DNA of 64,000 nt from the NCBI GenBank assembly GCA_029204225.1, contig CM055098.1:13047815-13111814 (forward strand). Reading direction: 5' to 3'. The DNA is from Diphasiastrum complanatum (Eukaryota; Streptophyta; Lycopodiopsida; Lycopodiales; Lycopodiaceae). Below the pieces are notes generated by a model, which saw nothing but the letters and a program-made list of their open reading frames with translations, was not told the DNA's origin and did no database searches. Made by a program: the position numbers and the translations under genes. Shown piece after piece: positions 57,760-64,000 of this stretch (its first letter is position 1; each line of letters begins with the position of its first letter).

Positions 57760-58960
57760 AAAAAAAGTGTTGACGTTCCGGAACAGCCCTCTTCTCAAGA
57801 GCCCTACACACCCACAAAAGTTGTCGAGTCCTACATTGCTGCCAACATCAATGTGCTATTGCAAGATTTTCAGGGACTAAAAGTGGTATGGTCAAATCAG
57901 AATTGTCCCATCTTCAAGAAGCCAATGCAAAATTGCAAACTGAGGTAAACAAGCTGAGACAAGAACTCCGGGCACAACTGATTGTTGCCACACCAAAATC
58001 ATCCGTCAAAATCAAGGAATTGGAAGCTAAGATCGAGCAACAAAAAGAGTAGGCTTTGTCTTGTATAGCAGTACTTAAGCAACGAAGTAAACTTACCGCA
58101 CCCATTTCCTCGGATATCTCAGCTACTCTCACAGAGGAAAGATTACGTGAAAGCAAAGCTCTCAACATTATAGTACGCGATATTGCGGACACCCAAAATG
58201 CTATTGAGGAAGCAAAGCGCTTCCTTGACACCACACTCAACCATAACAGTGAAGGGATGGATACAACATGGCGCACGAAAAAAGATAATACCACTTTGAT
58301 CATTCGTTTTACCTCAGCCACCAGCCGTAGAGATGCTTTGCGGCAAATAGCCAAATTGAAGAATCATTCCTCGTGCTCCACCTCCCCTCATTGATGACTT
58401 ACAGACATGGACCACATATGGCACCTCACTATACGCTATACCTACCAATTCGCCAATCTCTATTTCCCCACGCCCACATGAATTCACCTTCTTCACTCCC
58501 GACATGATCCACGCAGCCATTAAAAGACTGAAGACTCATCGTACTAGAGATATTGAGGACCTTGAATCTGAATTGTTGGTCCCACGACGCTGTCCCACTC
58601 TCTCCCATCTTAGCCACTTTACTAAATCCTGCTGTTGTTTCTGGTTTTCCATCTTCCTGGTGTACTAACATTATCCACCCCATCCAGAAAAATGGTGACC
58701 TCGTGAATCCTGGTAACTATTGTACCATTATGATTGTGCATATTATTGCAAAGCTGTATGGCACTATTCTACAATCAGCGATATATTTTGAGGCAGAGAT
58801 CAGGAGATTACATGGTATTGGCCAAGCAGTAGAGATTTATATTACTAAGTCACAAGTGTATTGCGTGATGCTTTATACCTTAGGTCCAGCTTCCACATGT
58901 GATTATGACAAGGAACTGAGGAGAACATTCCTGGCACAATGCACATTTTAGACTTCATAT
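57760..58960 (+). pseudogene. LINE relic (ORF1-like coiled coil and RT fragment)
   Basis: The plus strand encodes a coiled-coil segment (LQTEVNKLRQELRAQL, KIKELEAKIEQQKE) and then SDISATLTEERLRESKALNI and ATSRRDALRQIAKLK (57900-58370), resembling a LINE ORF1. From 58380 on, broken frames read FFTPDMIHAAIKRLKTHRT, SGFPSSWCTNIIHPIQKNGD and VNPGNYCTIMIVHIIAKLYG, the fingers region of a non-LTR reverse transcriptase (W...IIPI.K.GD...NYR motif). The catalytic palm is lost. This is the only recognisable element in intron 5 that lies in the same orientation as INTS8. Confidence 0.78.
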
Positions 58961-60032
58961 AAAGTATGAATGCTATTCCAATCACCAAGAAGCTCAAGAT
59001 GCTTTTGAATCAAGGTAGAGTTTTTCCTATTGTTGGTGAACTTAAAGCTCACATCCAAGGTAATAATAGATGAACTTCAATTTTTGGTTGGATCTATTAG
59101 CGATATCAAGGTGACTTTGGGCATTGTTGAAATATAATACCCAATTTACCTTGAAAGGCGTGGTAAATCTAATTTTGTGTAAGTTGTACAAATGTAATGG
59201 GGGCCAATAATTGTAGTTAGTTTTGAACCCCCCCCCTTTGTAACTTCTGCTTTGTAAGTGCAAGTGGGCCCAAGTGGCCTTGGCTTATCATGCTATCTAA
59301 GGCCCTAGAGTATGCTTGATATGGTTGGAGGCACAAACTGAACAAAAAATGAGACCAAAGGCGAAGTCATGCTAAATAGGGGCCTGAATGTAGATACACA
59401 CATATAGCCATATGATTTGTTTGTCAGCACGTAGTGCAATTGCTAAGGCTTGCATAGGTCAAGCTAATAGGAAAAAGAAATTAGTTCAAGCCTTTGTAAG
59501 TGCAAATTGCATCAAGTAATGAAAGTGTAGCTTTTCCATCGTAGTTGGGCTTATGTTGCAGATTAGTTCTTAGGATTATATTATGAAATGCATGCATGAG
59601 TATGGGAAGTAGGCTTTGTCTATCTATAGTAGAGGTATCCAGATTTTCCTTGAATCTAGAATGCAACTTATGCTAGGTTCTAATTAGACTTTAAGAGATG
59701 TTACTGGGTAAGGTTATCTACTTTTCACACTTTGCTTTGATAATTATGTAGCACTATAGCTTTTTCAACTTCTTTTAGTGTCTATTGAATTGGGTTTGGA
59801 GAACATATATAGCTTCTACATACACTAGAGTTCACCTCCTATTGCATACGTAATTTTTGGTTTGAAAAGAGATGTTCTTGTCCTGTTTACCTATCAAGAA
59901 GACGTATCAAATTGCAAGATTTATTTCTATGCAACACTTGGCATAATCTTGTGGCTAACATTTACCTTTTGAAGGATCTCCTCTTTAGTAAACCTTTGTA
60001 TGTGATATAATATTTCTTGGATTTCTTGCCAG

Positions 60033-60200
60033 ATCACAAGGATGATTGCAGCAAGCAAGGAAATAGGAGCATATGTGCAAGCTGTTGTGCTCTGCCAGTG
60101 TCTACCATCTCCAGACTATGACTTGGCATTCCAAATCTTGCAAGAAAATCCTCTAATAACTGATAGAGACGCTACGACATACTTTCCATGTATTTGGGAG
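60033..60200 (+). CDS. INTS8: INTS8 exon 6
   Basis: Acceptor TTCTTGCCAG|ATCACA and donor TGGGAG|GTAAGC enclose 168 bases (56 codons), phase 0. It encodes MIAASKEIGAYVQAVVLCQC, SPDYDLAFQILQENP and a terminal CIWE, matching the C-terminal region of human INTS8 (MI.CCS...TQVAILCQFL, DYKTAF, YIWD). About 60 further residues are expected in the family; no convincing exon for them was found up to 64000, so the gene probably continues beyond the window. The intron before this exon is 16.1 kb and holds the nested hAT elements. Confidence 0.88.
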
Positions 60201-63200
60201 GTAAGCTCAAAAGACTAGAATGTGGAGATTTTGTGGTGGACACTATGTCATGAATGCAAACCTTTTGTTTGGTGATTACAAATTTGATATGTTTTAGATC
60301 TATGTTCTTGAGACATGAGATACTTGAATAAAAGTTTTTCATCTATGTTTACTCATTGATTTGCTTGAGTACATACGAACACGTTTGGTGCTTCTCCATG
60401 GAATGTTTTCCATGTCTTGTCTATGAATTGTGTAGGTGTAATGCTTGACAAACCTTGCTATTACATTTGAAGCTACGATTGGTCAACTTCTTGATGCTTT
60501 TCATTGTAATATTGCAATTTCATGGGAGCTTTCTACTCCTTTCATCCTTTTTACGATCGCAAACTCAAGGAGCTAGAAAATGTACGGTAAGCTTTACTTA
60601 ATTGTGTTTGAGACTTAGCTAGCATAAATGCTTATACTTTCTTTTTTTCTCTTGGTTTGACCCATCACAATCAAGATGGCACAAACGTATTTTGAATCTT
60701 TAAAAAAAAAATATTTTGTTTTGAGCATGATGGTTATTCTACTTAAGAGTTGAGAGCAACGAGGCATGGCTGACAATAATTTCATTATATTGAAGGACTT
60801 GTATTTTTTAAATTTGTTGATTTATGAGCTTGAGCTCTCAACATCTATCCTTGTTATGCGAAGTCTTATCATTGATATAGTAAATGTTTTTTTATAGAAA
60901 CGCCTTCATTTTCTCACAACTTTTTACTTATAGGAGAATAGTGTACAAGAAGAGTTAATGGATAACTTTTGAGATGGGCTTGAACGCTAGAATCATAACT
61001 CCAATGATTGTAATGTCGACTTGTTGGGAAGAAAGGTTTTTGGAATGTCATGATTGGGTTCAGACATGAAGATATACCTAAAAGTGTGTATCTACATGAA
61101 ATATATAAGTATGTCAAATATTTGTTTCCTTTGGAATCGGGGCCACAATCTACATTGTGTCGCTTCTTACTCTTGAATTTTTGATTTATCCACATGCATT
61201 GTGCCCCACAAGTAGCTGTTTGTATGCACTAGAGGTGCTTACAAATTGTTAAGTTTGGATGTTTGAGGCGAATCACAAATATTGTTATTTTGTAGAACAT
61301 CAAGGGCTACTCGTTTTTTTGCTTTGCCGAGATATGATCCTCGACTTGATATCAATTATCAGATTTTGAGGGCTAATTGACTCGAAGGTCAAAACATGTT
61401 GACCAGATATCCTATTAGAAGGGTCTTGTCATGGCCCTAATGGACCATGGGGTCACACCCGCATGCGGTATTAGCATGTGTGTTGCATCCTAGTATGGGA
61501 TAGGATGTACATGCATTGTGCTTTTGCATGGATTTTGGCTATTATGGGTTAGGGGTACCTACATGCAGTGGACATGCGTGGGAGTTTGGCAATGGTTGAT
61601 AGTATGCTTTGGGCAGACGGGGCCGGTTCTACATTCTATATATACCCTCACCCGTGTCCATGAGGATCGTGGAGAGTTTGCGGCCGTTACGTTGTCGGAT
61701 TGGTAAGCGCTTCCTATCATAGTTGATTTGCCTAACTCCCTAGTGCTTAGGGGCTAGATCAAAGGAGATCTAGGATTGGTTGGTTTGGTTTAGTCTACTG
61801 CACTTCCCCTTGGTGTTCTTGGAGCTCTACCCGGATTGGGAGTCTTGGGAGACGTTATAGGTCTATTCTATCTAGAGGGTTTAGTAGGGTAGGTCAATGA
61901 GACTTAGCCTGATTGGGCCTAACAGACTTGGGGATGAGAAAAGGAGAGGCCGTTTTGATTGAGGGCTTCGACAAATAGAGGAACCCATGCATTGATCACC
62001 ATAAGCTAGTTGATTGTCATTTATCTCCTATCGTAGTTCTTCAAAGAATCGACCGACTCCCAAGAGGCTCGTCTTCCTGAGGTAACTCTTTCGGTGCTAC
62101 CAAGTATTTTGAAATCACTTGGTGTCTCAAGCAACACTTCTATCTTTTCATCACTCTTGTGGTGTATAAACTATATGATTTGCCTCTTCCAACTCAACCA
62201 AACCCCATGCATAAGATTGTCCTCATCATGTAAACAATGTCCAAGTTTACAAACCTGAAAGACTTGATGACCTAGGCTTCCCTATATATCCAATCAATTG
62301 CCTTTTAACCTTTCGAGGCAGATCTTTTGGAAAAATATCTGAAAAATAACTCAAAATAGCTTCCACAATCCTCGTCTCTTTCAATTCTAGTCTTCTCTTT
62401 GGAAACAAAAATATCTTCAAAACTTGAGTAGAGGAAATGATGAAAAGAAGACAAGATTTTACCTATTTCTTCTTCACCGTTCAATTGAGTAGCATGCCCA
62501 AATGCATGGGCCACTTCAAAGAATGTAAGTTGTAACCGGCTACGCTTCTGCACCCCCAACACCATATCTGACCCTCACAAGAATTGTCTAGTGATAATTT
62601 AGATGATCTATGTGGTCGGGGAAGAGACCTCCACCCTTGACACTACCAAATCAAAGACAACACCCCAAATTTGAAGGCGTACTCATAATCAGAATCAATA
62701 GTTTGTAGTCAAAGGTTTTTAATCAATGCAACATCACTAAATTAGTGTGAGAAATCTATTTAAAAAAGAATCATGACATTTTTGATCCTCTACGGCTTCT
62801 TTTGGCATTATCAACCCAGGTTCATCAGCTACATAGTCCTTGGGTTGCATTGTGCAAAAGATGGCACTCTAGTACATTCTTCTTTGGTTTACCCCACACA
62901 CTCAGAGCCATAACGTTATTGCCTTTGGTGCCTCCTACACCTGAATTGTCACAATGACTATTGAACTTGCAATCCTTTGGAAGGTGATCGAGGTCCACGC
63001 TGGAAACGAATTTTCCCCTTGGGATGACCAAAACTATAAGCACATGGAGCATGTTACTCACGATTGGGACTTGTCATGTTCCTTTTCATTCCATCACCCA
63101 CTTGTGACATGTCGTTGCTCCTTTGATCATCATAGATTGTTGTGAGCTCAATAAGATGTTTAAGAGTTGTAGGTTTAGCCCTATTGACTTGGCATCTATT

Positions 63201-64000
63201 AGCAAAACGAAATTTTTTACTAGATTCAAACACTAGCATGCTTGCATGCCAATGTCCATGTCAAGAATTACCATCAACAAATCTCAATTCTTATTTCCAT
63301 ACGTTTGTGTTGGCATATTGCCTTGCTTCAACCATAACCATTTCTGTCGAGTGCTATGTCCGAATCTGATTAGAAACAATTAAAGTTTTGGGCTCTGGTT
63401 CCCAAGTTTGCTCCAGCTCGTGCTGTAAAGGATGCACTCTTTGTAATAGACATCAAACCTATAATTAATGAAGCAACCAGAAGTGAAAGAGCCCTTTTAT
63501 TAGCTGCTGTTGCTTCAAGTTTCAGGCTCAACTGAAGAAAGCCGGGCGGCGGCCCTCAATTGAGACTTAGTAAGCAAAGCTTTAGCTTCATATTTGGAGA
63601 ACTTTCCTAAGCAAAAGCCCTTTCAGCTGCTTCATATTTAGTACATTGTTGCATGTCGCACCTATGAGAAATAACAACACATTGACATGTTGAAACTTGA
63701 TTCTGCCACTTCTATCCAACATCAATATTGCTTCCACTTTTCTGACCAAACCTTCAATCTCTCCATTGTACCATCATGATTTTGAGCATCAAATTTCTTC
63801 ATGAATTTTGACATCCAAAAGTGGACCTCCCCACTCAAATCCATGGGTTGCTAGGATCCACTATGGTGTGGCTTCCTAGGGGCTTGGTTGAAGCACAAAG
63901 GATAGCCATCAACATCTGTACCGCCACCTTGACCTCCTCAAGGGTGACACTCATAGATGTGATTTTATCTTTGCCCCCTTTACATCGTGGCTCACAATGT
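60201..64000. other. INTS8 downstream intron or flank with decayed repeats
   Basis: No further INTS8 exon was found. 61370-62110 has an LTR-like feel (a TATA-like tatatatacc at about 61640). Minus-strand frames at 62305-62565, 62825-63061 and 63640-63990 look like remnants of a retroelement gag without a firm signature. A 53-codon plus-strand frame at about 63380-63535 (WALVPKFAPARAVKDAL, then RSERALLLAAVASSFRLN and a stop) looks protein-like but I cannot name it. Confidence 0.4.

Larger units (their letters stand above)
43904..60032 (+). other. INTS8 intron 5 (16.1 kb, nested hAT elements)
   Basis: Bounded by the donor GTATGC at 43904 and the acceptor TTGCCAG ending at 60032. It contains a truncated hAT copy (44284-46870), an outer hAT (46947-57736) broken by a second hAT (49423-55420), a copia gag scrap and a LINE relic. 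All the hAT genes are antisense to INTS8. 58960-60032 holds nothing I can name. Confidence 0.75.

Noticed and set aside
1-64000. CRISPR arrays, bacterial operons, rRNA or tRNA genes
   Set aside because: Tandem repeats here are microsatellites, duplications or transposon arrays without regular spacers, and no tRNA A/B-box pair with a plausible fold was seen.

Overview
The window is nuclear DNA of a land plant. The evidence is an F-box/LRR gene of the plant At1g10780 type, a plant-style Integrator subunit 8 gene with very long introns, and a dense load of Ty1/copia, Ty3/gypsy, LINE and hAT elements with GA, TG and CA microsatellites. Introns of 8 and 16 kb inside a conserved gene suggest a large, transposon-rich genome such as a fern, conifer or other non-flowering vascular plant. 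That placement is inference; the sequence does not fix the species.

Layout. 1.8-3.5 kb: a three-exon F-box gene on the minus strand. 3.5-8.2 kb: gene-less, with GA and TG microsatellites. 8.2-29.6 kb: a graveyard of broken retroelements on both strands (gypsy gag/protease, copia RT, gypsy pol, a 5'-truncated copia with a whole LTR, a gypsy gag lying downstream of a pol, a head-to-head protease/extra-ORF block). At 10.2-11.4 kb an unidentified 264-codon frame is followed by a promoter-like as-1/TATA arrangement that may be an endogenous pararetrovirus relic. 29.6-30.3 kb: a promoter with four G-boxes and a TATA box.

30.3 kb to at least 60.2 kb: an INTS8 gene on the plus strand. Six exons can be chained by splice sites and phase (30276-30509, 31248-31354, 31622-31688, 39670-43101, 43829-43903, 60033-60200); the C-terminal exon or exons were not found. 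The two largest introns are filled with nested elements, nearly all antisense to the gene. Intron 3 holds a partial hAT element whose own intron was invaded by a complete LTR element (identical 5-bp target duplication, PBS and PPT present, no RT or integrase) that carries a duplicated protein module I do not recognise. Intron 5 holds a truncated hAT copy, then an outer hAT element whose transposase is cut exactly between two codons by a second 6-kb hAT element with an 8-bp target duplication. That inner element is itself cut by a solo LTR with a 5-bp duplication. A LINE relic follows.

The most unusual pattern is at the hAT ends. Related terminal inverted repeats (CANNGTT-like) are followed by arrays of short palindromic words, and each copy has a different word (CGTTTC/GAAACG, GAACC/GGTTC, ATCGCGAT, GGACGCGTCC and others), then a T-tract. 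This looks like a family whose presumed transposase-binding subterminal repeats have diverged copy by copy.
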